Part shown: positions 1-7,906 of the stretch, in pieces | Numbering within the stretch: position 1 is the first letter of the stretch | Layout: every line of letters starts with the position of its first letter | Assembly: GCA_017545365.1 (NCBI GenBank) | Contig: JAFWOP010000019.1 | Span: 1-64,000, forward strand | Reading direction: 5' to 3' | DNA: 64,000 nucleotides | Origin: Bacteroidales bacterium | Lineage (GTDB): Bacteria > Bacteroidota > Bacteroidia > Bacteroidales > P3 | Program-made: the position numbers and the translations under genes | The notes under the pieces: model-generated | What the model saw: only the letters and a program-made list of their open reading frames with translations | The model's database searches: none | What the model was told of the DNA's origin: nothing

Positions 1-2
1 CC

Positions 3-1022
3 GAGCTGACCTATTCCGCTAACGGCACGAACTCCACCACTCTCACCTGTGCCACCGCGCAGAGCATCGCCGATGGCAAGGACTTCTACGTCTACCTGCC
101 CGAGAATGTGAGCGGTTATGGCAACCTGCGCATTGAGATGGCCACCGACGACGGCCGCTACTGCGTCAAGACCGCCAAATCTACCTCCCCCGTCATTGTC
201 GAGCGCAGCAAGGTTACCTCCATCAACATTGGAGAAAACAAACTCACCTTCCGTCCCGTCGGCTCGAAGGGAGGTTTGTTCACCATTAATGCCGACGGCG
301 ACCAGGTGTGGTTCTCGCAGGGCAACTTGCAGTACCAGGCAAGCACCGGCACTTGGCGTTTCGCCGAGAATCAGTATGACTATGTCGGCGATGACACATA
401 TGGGAATGTTTATGAGGATAATGTGAAGTGCAGTAACAACCTTATCAGCAGTACTTATGGCGGATGGATGGACCTCTTCGGTTGGGGCACTGGCAATAAT
501 CCAACAGTGTATATTTGGTATTGGCTTATCCCTTCTGACTATGCGTATCGTACTTTTGTTGATTGGGGCACGAATGTTATAAGTAATGGAGGAGGCCAGG
601 CGGATAGTTGGCGTACGCTCTCCGAAAATGAATGGCTCTATTTGTTACAAACCCGTAACGATGCTGTGTATAAACGTGGGTATGCAAATATCGACGGCAT
701 AAAGGGTACGGTTCTGCTTCCTGACAATTGGGAGTTACCTGCTGGTCTTTCTTTCCAGCACAACTACCAGAACAACACTGAGAATGTCTATACCTCTGCC
801 CAGTGGGCAAGAATGGAAGCTGCCGGTGCAGTATTTATACCATGGGCAGGGTATAGAGTTTCCGCTGGTGGTTGGGAAGTCAGATACAGCAGCCAAGATG
901 CTTACTATTGGACATCAACACCTCAAGGAGACAGAAGTGCCTGCTATATTTATGTCCCAGGCTCCGGACAAGAAGACCGTAGTTTTGGATGCTCTGTGCG
1001 CCTTGTTCAGGATAACGAATAA
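3..1022 (+). CDS. C-terminal part of a surface protein with a divergent FGE/C-type-lectin-like module (partial)
   Basis: The frame is open from the left edge, so the true start lies outside the window; 339 codons are visible. The first ~85 residues are beta-rich and end in a T-S-I-N-I stretch, which resembles the last strands of a fimbrillin-type domain (inference). The rest matches the C-terminal module of 50722-52647. Shared words are GNLQYxA, WRFAxxQYD, GWxDLFxWGT, ISNGG, WRTLxxxEWxYL, VLLPDxW, AGAVFxP, YYWT and SVRLVQD. WRTLxxxEWxYL and the final SVRL occupy the places of RLPTEAEWEYA and GFRL in formylglycine-generating-enzyme (SUMF1) folds, so I read this as a diverged FGE/C-lectin fold, probably ligand-binding and not catalytic. 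Frame and gene reality are certain; function is inferred. Confidence 0.8.
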   Translation, partial: ELTYSANGTNSTTLTCATAQSIADGKDFYVYLPENVSGYGNLRIEMATDDGRYCVKTAKSTSPVIVERSKVTSINIGENKLTFRPVGSKGGLFTINADGDQVWFSQGNLQYQASTGTWRFAENQYDYVGDDTYGNVYEDNVKCSNNLISSTYGGWMDLFGWGTGNNPTVYIWYWLIPSDYAYRTFVDWGTNVISNGGGQADSWRTLSENEWLYLLQTRNDAVYKRGYANIDGIKGTVLLPDNWELPAGLSFQHNYQNNTENVYTSAQWARMEAAGAVFIPWAGYRVSAGGWEVRYSSQDAYYWTSTPQGDRSACYIYVPGSGQEDRSFGCSVRLVQDNE

Positions 1023-1043
1023 GGTGTTAGAATGTTAATCCTC

Positions 1044-1064
1044 GTTGCGGACTCTCTCCGCAAC
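1044..1064 (+). other. Small perfect hairpin after the first gene
   Basis: GTTGCGGA (1044-1051) pairs perfectly with TCCGCAAC (1057-1064) around a five-base loop. It sits 22 bases after the stop codon and 10 bases before the stronger terminator stem. It may be a 3'-UTR stabilising stem. Confidence 0.5.
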
Positions 1065-1073
1065 CTCTAATAC

Positions 1074-1109
1074 AAAGAGGCTTCTTGCCATGTTGGCAGA
1101 AGCCTCTTT
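1074..1109 (+). terminator. Rho-independent-like terminator of the first gene
   Basis: AAAGAGGCTTCTTGCCA (1074-1090) pairs with TGGCAGAAGCCTCTTT (1094-1109) with one bulged base and a three-base loop. The A-rich 5' arm gives a T-rich 3' arm. It separates the first gene from the fucosidase promoter. Confidence 0.8.
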
Positions 1110-1163
1110 GCGTCAGCCAGTAGTTGAACACAAATGATTACCCATCATAATTAAAAAAAATCG

Positions 1164-1171
1164 TATCTTTG
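1164..1171 (+). promoter_or_regulatory. Bacteroidetes -7 box of the fucosidase gene
   Basis: TATCTTTG followed by C matches the Bacteroidetes -7 consensus TAnnTTTG and ends 15 bases before the ATG at 1187. An A-rich tract lies just upstream, and no clear -33 TTTG is seen. It supports 1187 as the start. Confidence 0.65.
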
Positions 1172-1186
1172 CAAAAAAATATCACC

Positions 1187-2578
1187 ATGAAGAAAGTCTT
1201 TACAACGCTTGTTATGATGGTTGTGCTGCTGGGCGGCACGGCATGGGGACAGTCGGAGCAAGAGTCTGATACCGACCCTGTAATCTTGAACCGTATCGAC
1301 CAGTGGCAGGACTTGAAGTTCGGCTTTATGATGCATTGGGGCATCTATGCCCAGTGGGGCGTGGTGGAGTCGTGGAGCATCTGCAACGAGCCTTGGATTG
1401 ACCGCAAAGGGGCTCCATATGTGGAGTACAAGCAGCAGTATCAGGCGTTGAACCGCACGTTCAACCCCACACAGTTCAACCCCGACCAGATGGCGGCAGC
1501 CGCTAGGCGGGCAGGGATGAAGTATGTGGTGTTCACCACCAAGCACCACGACGGCTTCTGCATGTTCCGCAGCGGTGAGACGGACTACAGCGTGGCAGGT
1601 GCCGAATGCCCCTACAGCCGCACGGCGCAGCCCGACATCACACGCGCCATCGTCGATGCCTTCCGCACGCAAGGGATGTGGACGGGGCTCTATTTCTCGA
1701 AGCCCGACTGGCACCACTCAGACTATTGGGCTCCCGAATGGGCTACGCCCGACCGCAATGTGAACTACGACATCGTCGACCATCCCGAGCGGTGGGAGCG
1801 GTTCAAGCGGTTTACCCACAACCAGATTCGCGAGCTGACGCACAACTATGGCGACATCGACATCCTGTGGCTCGACGGCGGCTGGGTGCGCCCCGAGTGG
1901 AGCGTGAACGAAGAGACTGAACCATGGCTGGGCTGCTATCGGCGCATACAGGACATCGATATGCCCCGCATGGCTGCCATCGCACGAGAGAACAACCCCG
2001 ACCTGATTATCGTCGACCGTAGCGTGGGCGGCCGTTATGAGAACTACCGCACGCCCGAGAAGCAGGTGCCCGACACGCTGCTGCCCTATCCGTGGGAGAC
2101 CTGCATGACGATGGGCGACAGCTGGTCGTATGTGCCCAACGACCACTACAAGAGCACCACACAGCTGATACACATGCTTTGCGACATTGTGGCGAAGGGG
2201 GGCAACCTGCTGCTCAATGTGGGTCCCGATGCCGAAGGCCGTCTGCCGCAGGAGGCATTGCAGCGCATGGAAGAGATAGGCCAGTGGCTGGAGTTGAACG
2301 GCACGGCCATCTATGGCACACGCCCGCTATACCCCTACAGTCAGGGCAATGTGCGCTATACGCAGAGCAAGGACGGCAAGCACCGCTACGCCATCTGTCT
2401 GCTGGAGGAGGGACAGCACCACAGCCTCACGGTCGATTTGCCCTTCGAGATTAAGAAAGTGCGTCCGCTGGCTCCCACCGCCAAACGCAAGGCCACATGC
2501 AAGACGGGCAAGAACTCCACCACTGTCACTATTACCGCTGCCGGTATGTTGCAGCACGCCGTGGTGCTGGAGTTTTGA
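1187..2578 (+). CDS. Alpha-L-fucosidase, GH29 family, secreted
   Basis: 463 residues. It removes terminal alpha-L-fucose from glycans by a retaining mechanism. A signal peptide (MKKVFTTLVMMVVLLGGTAWG) directs it to the periplasm or surface. Family signatures are FGFMMHWGIYAQWG near residue 45, YVVFTTKHHDGF near 110 and DILWLDGG; the Asp at about residue 230 is the expected nucleophile. The length fits a catalytic barrel plus a short C-terminal beta-sandwich. ATG 1187 was chosen over an earlier TTG at 1169 because the -7 box overlaps that TTG. It stands alone after a terminator, and its 3' end abuts a dispersed repeat. GH29 assignment is strong; the preferred linkage cannot be read from sequence. 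Confidence 0.93.
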   Translation: MKKVFTTLVMMVVLLGGTAWGQSEQESDTDPVILNRIDQWQDLKFGFMMHWGIYAQWGVVESWSICNEPWIDRKGAPYVEYKQQYQALNRTFNPTQFNPDQMAAAARRAGMKYVVFTTKHHDGFCMFRSGETDYSVAGAECPYSRTAQPDITRAIVDAFRTQGMWTGLYFSKPDWHHSDYWAPEWATPDRNVNYDIVDHPERWERFKRFTHNQIRELTHNYGDIDILWLDGGWVRPEWSVNEETEPWLGCYRRIQDIDMPRMAAIARENNPDLIIVDRSVGGRYENYRTPEKQVPDTLLPYPWETCMTMGDSWSYVPNDHYKSTTQLIHMLCDIVAKGGNLLLNVGPDAEGRLPQEALQRMEEIGQWLELNGTAIYGTRPLYPYSQGNVRYTQSKDGKHRYAICLLEEGQHHSLTVDLPFEIKKVRPLAPTAKRKATCKTGKNSTTVTITAAGMLQHAVVLEF

Positions 2579-2580
2579 GA

Positions 2581-2668
2581 TGAATGTGTTTATCCTTGAA
2601 TGTGTTAACGTGTGAATGTGGGAATCTTTGACGATCCAGTGTCTAACGAATTAACGACTTAACAATTA
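2581..2668 (+). repeat. Dispersed TTAACGTG/AATTAACGA element, copy 1
   Basis: Directly after the fucosidase stop lies a low-complexity stretch with GAATGTGTTAACGTG, TGAATGTGGGAATC and TAACGAATTAACGA. The reverse complement of 62150-62290 has the same words in the same order. It has no coding potential and fills the space up to the next gene. Confidence 0.7.
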
Positions 2669-2673
2669 GCTAT

Positions 2674-3561
2674 ATGAGACTCAACATCCGACCCCCGCGA
2701 GTTAATGTCCCTGTCAAGGGTTCTTTTTGAAAACAATTGGGTATGATGGTGCTCGGTACCACCATCTCGCTCATGTTCACCGTCACCGTGGCTGCCCTCC
2801 TCGATGCCAAGCACCGCGCCGCCGACCGCCGCCTGACAACCATGATGGTCATTAGCGCCATCGGGGATTATGGTGAGGAGCTGCAAAATTTCTTCGAAAT
2901 GACAGACCGCAACGACAGTGTGGCACAGTGGCTGCTCTCCCGCCCTGTGGAAGAAATCGAGATGCTGCCCGAAGACGAGTTGTCGGATCTGGAGGAAGAA
3001 GGCCTTGCCATGTACGCGGCCAACTACGACGACACCTACGAGAAGATTTTCTCCAACAATTTTGACACTTGGAAAAACCTGCGTAACCGTAAGTTTATCG
3101 GCACTGTAGGCCTGTGCTTTGCATTGATGCGGAACTCAGTCGAGCAAATGAACCAATGGAGTGACGAGAGCGAACGCCTCTGTATCGCCATTCGGTCTCA
3201 TCCCGACGATTATCCTGGCATCAACTACCCCTCCAAATGTCTGCGAAACCTCGAAATACGTTATTCGTTGCAACAGCTGTACCGGCATCGCTGCTTGGTG
3301 CGCTACTATGCACAGTTGCTCCACTATTACAACTGCAAGAACATGGCGATTATGGGCATTTCAGAAGAAGAACTGACAAAATTCAACGAAGATAGCGAGA
3401 ATGAAATCGTAATTGATGCCGAGGAGCCAGACTTTGACTGGGATCTCAAGATGAAGCCGTTCGACCCCGACAGCCTTACCTCCATGCGCGACATCAACAC
3501 CCGCGTTGACAGCCTAGTCCTCCTCGCAGGTGGCATTCATGAACGGAAAGGAGGGAAATAG
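2674..3561 (+). pseudogene. Single-span membrane protein interrupted by an in-frame TGA
   Basis: ATG 2674 opens 18 good codons (MRLNIRPPRVNVPVKGSF), then TGA at 2728-2730. The same frame then runs KQLGMMVLGTTISLMFTVT and on to 3561 without another stop. The stretch after the TGA holds one membrane span (LGTTISLMFTVTVAALL) followed by ~230 acidic, helix-rich residues. CGA to TGA would be a one-base change. Restart at TTG 2737 or ATG 2743/2746 would give a protein that still keeps its membrane anchor, so it may be translated as a shorter form. Family not recognised. The next gene downstream is also broken, which favours decay over recoding; no selenocysteine signal was seen. Confidence 0.6.
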
Positions 3562-4262
3562 TTGAAAAAGATTTTCCCTATAATAGCAATATGCTCCTGT
3601 GTGATACTGTATGATAGTTGCAGTCTCCGTAGTAGTATACCGAATGACCCCATCCCGAGAGCAATTTGTCAAACAATTGGGTGTGATGTACGAGAAGGAT
3701 ATTATAGATTTCTTCCCTCCCATAGAGGCAACTGACAGTAATTGGTCATCGTACTTTTCGTCCTCTTGGGACGATTCTGCCACCACATTAGATAGTTTGG
3801 AAAAGGTGGAATACATTAAGAAAATGAATTATGACGAATTGTTGTTTTTAATTACTGTGCCATATATGAGACATGAGGAGTCGTATCTCAATCCCATGAA
3901 GGATTCCCTCTAGATTCCTATCGCACACATGCGTTACTCTCATTTTTCGTTGGGAGAAACCACTGATACCTTTGTTATCGGTGATGGGCAGTATGTGGTT
4001 GAGGGTGAAATTATTCCAGACGACCTTGGTATTTATGTTTTAGAGGCTTGCCTAGGTTGTTTTTGGAAAAACTGAGAAAAGCTGCTCACTCAGGAAGAAC
4101 GCCCTATGTTGATAGACCCTTGGAAACATGGTTACTCGAAGGGACTTGCAATATCGCGAGAGTTGTCACGTGTATGCTGGTGGACAATGGCATGGTAAAA
4201 AAAACAATCCGTCGTGGTGTTTGTTCTCGTTGGGTTGGATTTGCAATCCGAAACAACGATGA
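3562..4262 (+). pseudogene. Decayed lipoprotein gene with frameshifts and stops
   Basis: From TTG 3562 the frame gives a lipoprotein-like leader (LKKIFPIIAICSCVILYDSC). It moves to the next frame near 3650 (EQFVKQLGVMYEKDIIDFF), meets TAG at 3911, continues protein-like (IPIAHMRYSHFSLGETTDTF), meets TGA at 4073, continues again (EKLLTQEERPMLIDPWKHGY), and shifts once more near 4170 (VYAGGQWHGKKNNPS) before TGA at 4260. Composition stays protein-like across all breaks while competing frames read as noise. The 3' part runs through an 8-A tract at 4197-4204. The original protein was a lipoprotein of roughly 230 residues and unknown family. It starts right after the upstream stop, so the two once formed an operon. 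Confidence 0.6.
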
Positions 4263-4767
4263 ACGATGCGAAATAATAGGCACTAAGTGGCAAAAAAAAC
4301 AGCCGATTTTGTTACCCGGGGCAAACGCATCAAATATAGCAATTCTTGGGGTTCTAGAAGGACATTGGCTCCTTCGCAACCGTCGTTTTCTCGCTTCGCC
4401 ATACAAGCGAGCTTGTCTGGATTAGGCTTATCGAAAACGGTGCAATTACTCAAGCATCATGGTTTGATGCCTCAGTGTGCCTGAAAGGCACAGACAGATA
4501 TAGCCTAAGGCACCGACATACGGGGACAGCGACGGCAGCGACCAGCAGCCTGCAGGGCTGCTGGCAGCGAATACTGTTACGGGCGTAATATTGCAGTCCT
4601 GTAGGCTGCAACTGTAGGGCACGGGGTCTATTCCTAGGGTGTTGCCCTGGCTATATCTGTTCTAGCCTTTTGGGCTGAGGTCAGGGTCGCATTGCCACAC
4701 ATCGTATATGAGCTTTCTCATACAGGACAACCGATTTTGATGTGTTTGCCCTGCGTCTCATAGTTGT
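4263..4767. repeat. Palindrome-rich intergenic spacer
   Basis: No convincing gene lies here. Four short hairpins follow each other: GCATCA/TGATGC (4454-4470), TGTGCCT/AGGCACA (4476-4492), CCAGCAGCC/GGCTGCTGG (4542-4564) and TTGCAG/CTGCAA (4591-4611). A further GGGCA/TGCCC pairing lies to the right. The segment is more GC-rich than other spacers. It lies between a decayed gene and the converging rhamnose operon, so it may contain a terminator for both sides and may be a REP-like element. No copy elsewhere in the window was found. Confidence 0.4.
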
Positions 4768-5577
4768 TTATTTTGGTAGTCCGAATACTTTGCTCATCTC
4801 TTTCATCTGCCCATCCGTCATTCCTTCTGGAGCGAACCCCATGCTTTTTGCTGCTGTGTATATTTGAGCAGCCTTGTTTAGTACGTCCACCTGGTCGAAT
4901 GCCGACATGATGTCGGTGTCCACAGCAAACACGCCGTGCTTCTCCCACATCACAACGTCGTACCTTTCTTCGATGGTGTCGATGGTCGCCTCGGCCAATG
5001 CCACGCTCGATGGCAGCATATAGGGTACTATTCCCAGTCCCAGCGGGCAGAAAGCCTTTGTCTCGGGTATCATCGACCACAGCAGTCGCGTCAGCACGTC
5101 CTTCTCCAGGAAGGGGCGGTGATGCGTCATCGCCACCAGCTCTATAGGATGCGTGTGCAGCGACGCCCTGTAGTTCGAACCTTTGGCAAGGAGGTAGTCG
5201 TGTACGCTCAGGTGTGACGGTAATTCCGAGGTGGGGCACACCTCATGGTCGGCCACAATCTCGTAGTGGGCGCAGTCGTCCGTGATGCGTATCACCGAGC
5301 CATTCGCCATCGGATCCCGCGCCAAGTCGCGCATTCTTCGATTGGTTCCCTTGCAGTAGAAGTAGCAGCCTTTCAGATGGGGTAGGGTGGTGCCGATTTC
5401 CCGTTTATCACCAAGAGTGGGCAATTGTCTAATCTCGTCGTCCACGCAGTCGGTGATGTTGATGACGATATTGCCGCCGTTGCGTTCTGCCCAGCCTTTC
5501 TGCCACAGGAGGTCTGCCACCTCCGCCACTTCGTCCACTCGGCGTGTCAATTCTTCTCGATTATTCAAAATGCTCAT
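4768..5577 (-). CDS. rhaD: Rhamnulose-1-phosphate aldolase
   Basis: 269 residues, the normal length. It cleaves L-rhamnulose 1-phosphate to dihydroxyacetone phosphate and L-lactaldehyde, the last step of cytoplasmic rhamnose breakdown. It is a class II zinc aldolase. The N-terminal phosphate-binding loop (ERNGGNIVINIT, residues 31-42) and the zinc ligands His141 and His143 in SLHTHPIELV are visible; MWEKHGVF (His about 214) supplies the third histidine. Its ATG overlaps the rhaT stop by four bases (ATGA), so it is translationally coupled. It is the last gene of rhaB-rhaA-rhaT-rhaD. Confidence 0.95.
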   Translation of the reverse strand: MSILNNREELTRRVDEVAEVADLLWQKGWAERNGGNIVINITDCVDDEIRQLPTLGDKREIGTTLPHLKGCYFYCKGTNRRMRDLARDPMANGSVIRITDDCAHYEIVADHEVCPTSELPSHLSVHDYLLAKGSNYRASLHTHPIELVAMTHHRPFLEKDVLTRLLWSMIPETKAFCPLGLGIVPYMLPSSVALAEATIDTIEERYDVVMWEKHGVFAVDTDIMSAFDQVDVLNKAAQIYTAAKSMGFAPEGMTDGQMKEMSKVFGLPK

Positions 5578-6578
5578 AGCAACTGTGGTAAAAAAGTACT
5601 AATAATCAATACGACGATGCCGATTAGCAGTACCGCCACTGTTTTCTTCGACACCCCTTTCCATTCCTTCAGGATAATTCCCCACACATTGCTGAACACC
5701 ACGTTCAGTGCCATCAGGATGCACCAGCTGAAGGTAATCAGTGTCGGGTAGTTCGCCAAAAAGCCCTTGCCGAGGCTCAGCCCGAAAAACTGGCTGTACC
5801 ACAGCAGTCCTGCCAGGCTGCAGAACACGATGTTGTTGCCCCACAGCCGTCCTTGGCGGTAGTCTTCGAAAGTGTGGTTCTTCCTATTTTGGTGCAGACA
5901 GTAGGCGGCATTGGTAACAAAGCCTCCAAATGTGACCAGCATCGTAGCGGGTAGGCTTGCGAAGATGTCGGGAGTGGCAGCCCACTTCAGTGGCTCGCCA
6001 AAGCTCAGCCCGATATTGAAACAGGCACTCATAAAGCCTGCCAGCAGTGCCACAGCGATGCCCTTGCCAAAGTTGAAGTCCTTTACAGCCTTCTTTTTCT
6101 CCTCTTCGGGCAATGAAGCGCTCTTCATGGCACCCGCGATGCCGATGATGGCAATGCCAATAAGTGTCACCACCACGCCGATAATCACTGCCGAGGTCAG
6201 GTCTGACGCATGTCCTGTGAAAACGGGCCCCAATATCGCGCCCAGTCCCGCACAGGTGCCCAAAGCCAAACTCTGCCCCAGTGCCACACCCAGGTAACGC
6301 ATACTCAGCCCGAAAGTCAGTCCACCTACGCCCCACAGCATGCCGAACAGCATCGTCAGCAGCGATGCCTTGGGATTGGAGGCAATCAGCCCCCATAGCG
6401 ACTCGCCCGTAGGCACAGCAACCAATGCTCCCACCAGTGGGAACAGCAGCCACGCAAACACCCCCTGCACCAGCCAGTAGCTCTCCCAGCTCCATCCCTT
6501 AATCTTGTTGATGGGCACGTAGCTGCTCGACTGGCAGAACGCCCCTATCGCAATAACCAGTAGTCCAATAAATAACAT
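5574..6578 (-). CDS. rhaT: L-rhamnose/proton symporter
   Basis: 334 residues of an integral membrane protein with about ten hydrophobic spans, in line with the RhaT family. It imports L-rhamnose with protons across the inner membrane. It begins MLFIGLLVIAIGAFCQSSSY, and PINKIKGWSWESYWLVQGVF is characteristic of RhaT. It lies between rhaA (27-base gap) and rhaD (4-base overlap). The short rhaT-rhaA gap contains TTGAAAATTGAAAACTGA, a member of the AATTGA-type word family also seen at 57301. Confidence 0.93.
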   Translation of the reverse strand: MLFIGLLVIAIGAFCQSSSYVPINKIKGWSWESYWLVQGVFAWLLFPLVGALVAVPTGESLWGLIASNPKASLLTMLFGMLWGVGGLTFGLSMRYLGVALGQSLALGTCAGLGAILGPVFTGHASDLTSAVIIGVVVTLIGIAIIGIAGAMKSASLPEEEKKKAVKDFNFGKGIAVALLAGFMSACFNIGLSFGEPLKWAATPDIFASLPATMLVTFGGFVTNAAYCLHQNRKNHTFEDYRQGRLWGNNIVFCSLAGLLWYSQFFGLSLGKGFLANYPTLITFSWCILMALNVVFSNVWGIILKEWKGVSKKTVAVLLIGIVVLIISTFLPQLL

Positions 6579-6605
6579 TACGGTTCAGTTTTCAATTTTC
6601 AACTA

Positions 6606-7859
6606 TCACATTCTCTTCCCTGTCACCTCTTTTTCATATTCCTGTACCCTGCCGATAAACTCCTCGCCCACTGGCACGCCGTTCTTCCAATTGAAGTAGT
6701 CGTACACCGCGCCGAAGGGCATAGCCTTCATTTCTTCCATCAGTGCCAGCCGCTCGAAGCCCTGTCCGCCCGCCTCGTATTTGCGCAGGGTGTCCAAAGG
6801 CTCCAACAACGCCTGTAGTAGGCATTTCTGTGTGGCACGGGTGCCGACAATGTAGGCACCTATGCGGTTGATAGAGGCATCGAAGTAGTCCAACCCAATA
6901 TGGGCGCGGTGCAATGCCTCGGCACGTACTATCTCTTTGAACAGGTCGAGTGTCTGGTCGTTCATCAGTGTCACATGGTCTGAGTCCCACCGCACGGGGC
7001 GACTCACATGCAGCATCAGCTCAGGCACGTACAGCAGCAGCGACGACACCATGTCTGCCACATTCTCCGTTGGCTCGTAATGTCCTGTGTCGAGGGTGTA
7101 AATGACCTTCCGTGTGGCACAATAGCCGGCATAAAAATCGTGCGACCCCACTGTGTAGCTCTCCAGTCCGATGCCGAACAGCTTCGCCTCCACGCAGCTT
7201 TTCATCCCTGGCAGTTTCTCTGCCAGTATCTCGTCCAGCGACTCTGCCAGCAGCTCGCGGTAGCGTCGGCGTTCTACTGTCAGGTCTTTCAGCCCGTCGT
7301 GTACCCAGATATTCATCATGCAGGGGTCGTCCTGAGCCCGTCCCATTGCGTCGGCGATGTGGCGACAGCGTTTGGTGTGTTCAATCCAGAAAGCTCGTAT
7401 GGCGGGGTCGGGGTTGGCCAGCGTCAGGTCGCCACTCTTGGGGTGCCCGAACGAGGTGGAGTTGAAGTCCAAGCACATCCCCACCTGCTTTGCCCACTCT
7501 ATCCAGCTTTGGAAGTGTTTCACGTCCACTTGGTCGCGGTCCACAAAACGGCCGCCGAAGTCGCCGTAAATCTCGTGCAGGTTCACCCGCTGCTTGCCTG
7601 CCAATAGGCCGGCTACAAACACTAAGTCCTGCCGCACCTCGTCGATGGTGCGTGCCTTGCCAGGGTAGTTGCCCGTGGTCTGGATGCCGCCCGACAGGCC
7701 GGCATCGCTCTCAAAGCCCATCACGTCGTCGGTCTGCCAGCAGTGCAGCGAGATGGGGGTCTTTTCTAATGTCTCGATAGCCTTGTCGGTGTCGATGCCG
7801 AGTGCGGCATATCTCTCTTTGGCAAGGGTGTAGGCTTGGGTGATTTGTTGGTCTTTCAT
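6606..7859 (-). CDS. rhaA: L-rhamnose isomerase
   Basis: 417 residues, full length. It converts L-rhamnose to L-rhamnulose in the cytoplasm, using a divalent metal in a TIM barrel. The metal- and substrate-binding surroundings are seen in CVEAKLFGIGLESYTVGSHD, YTLDTGHYEPTE and HVSRPVRWDSDHV, all typical of RhaA. The early segment ISLHCWQTDDVMGFE is also a family hallmark. Second gene of the operon, with a 47-base gap after rhaB holding an ACTAGT-rich repeat. Confidence 0.95.
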   Translation of the reverse strand: MKDQQITQAYTLAKERYAALGIDTDKAIETLEKTPISLHCWQTDDVMGFESDAGLSGGIQTTGNYPGKARTIDEVRQDLVFVAGLLAGKQRVNLHEIYGDFGGRFVDRDQVDVKHFQSWIEWAKQVGMCLDFNSTSFGHPKSGDLTLANPDPAIRAFWIEHTKRCRHIADAMGRAQDDPCMMNIWVHDGLKDLTVERRRYRELLAESLDEILAEKLPGMKSCVEAKLFGIGLESYTVGSHDFYAGYCATRKVIYTLDTGHYEPTENVADMVSSLLLYVPELMLHVSRPVRWDSDHVTLMNDQTLDLFKEIVRAEALHRAHIGLDYFDASINRIGAYIVGTRATQKCLLQALLEPLDTLRKYEAGGQGFERLALMEEMKAMPFGAVYDYFNWKNGVPVGEEFIGRVQEYEKEVTGKRM

Positions 7860-7881
7860 ATCGTTTCTTTTTCTTGGGTTT

Positions 7882-7903
7882 CTAGTATTGCTAGTACAAC
7901 TAG
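7882..7903. repeat. CTAGTATTGCTAGT microrepeat between rhaB and rhaA
   Basis: The gap holds three CTAG-containing words in a row (CTAGTATTG, CTAGTACAA, CTAGT), giving partial palindromes. Similar words occur at 35668-35688 and inside the ABC ATPase gene at 56893-56923. Confidence 0.5.
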
Positions 7904-7906
7904 TTT

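Noticed and set aside
2731..3689. Near-identical 18-base words (AAACAATTGGGTxTGATG) at 2731 and 3672, both encoding KQLGxM
   Set aside because: The flanking sequences do not align, so I could not support a duplication of the two genes; it may be coincidence.
2674..4262. Recoded stop codons (TGA or TAG read as amino acids) as an explanation for the in-frame stops
   Set aside because: Intact neighbours end normally with TGA (rhaT), TAG (lon) and TAA (rhaB), and different stop types plus frameshifts break these genes, so decay is the simpler reading.
4048..4425. A 125-codon frame in the decayed region
   Set aside because: Another frame over the same bases gives better protein text (EKLLTQEERPMLIDPWKHGY), so this one is probably chance.
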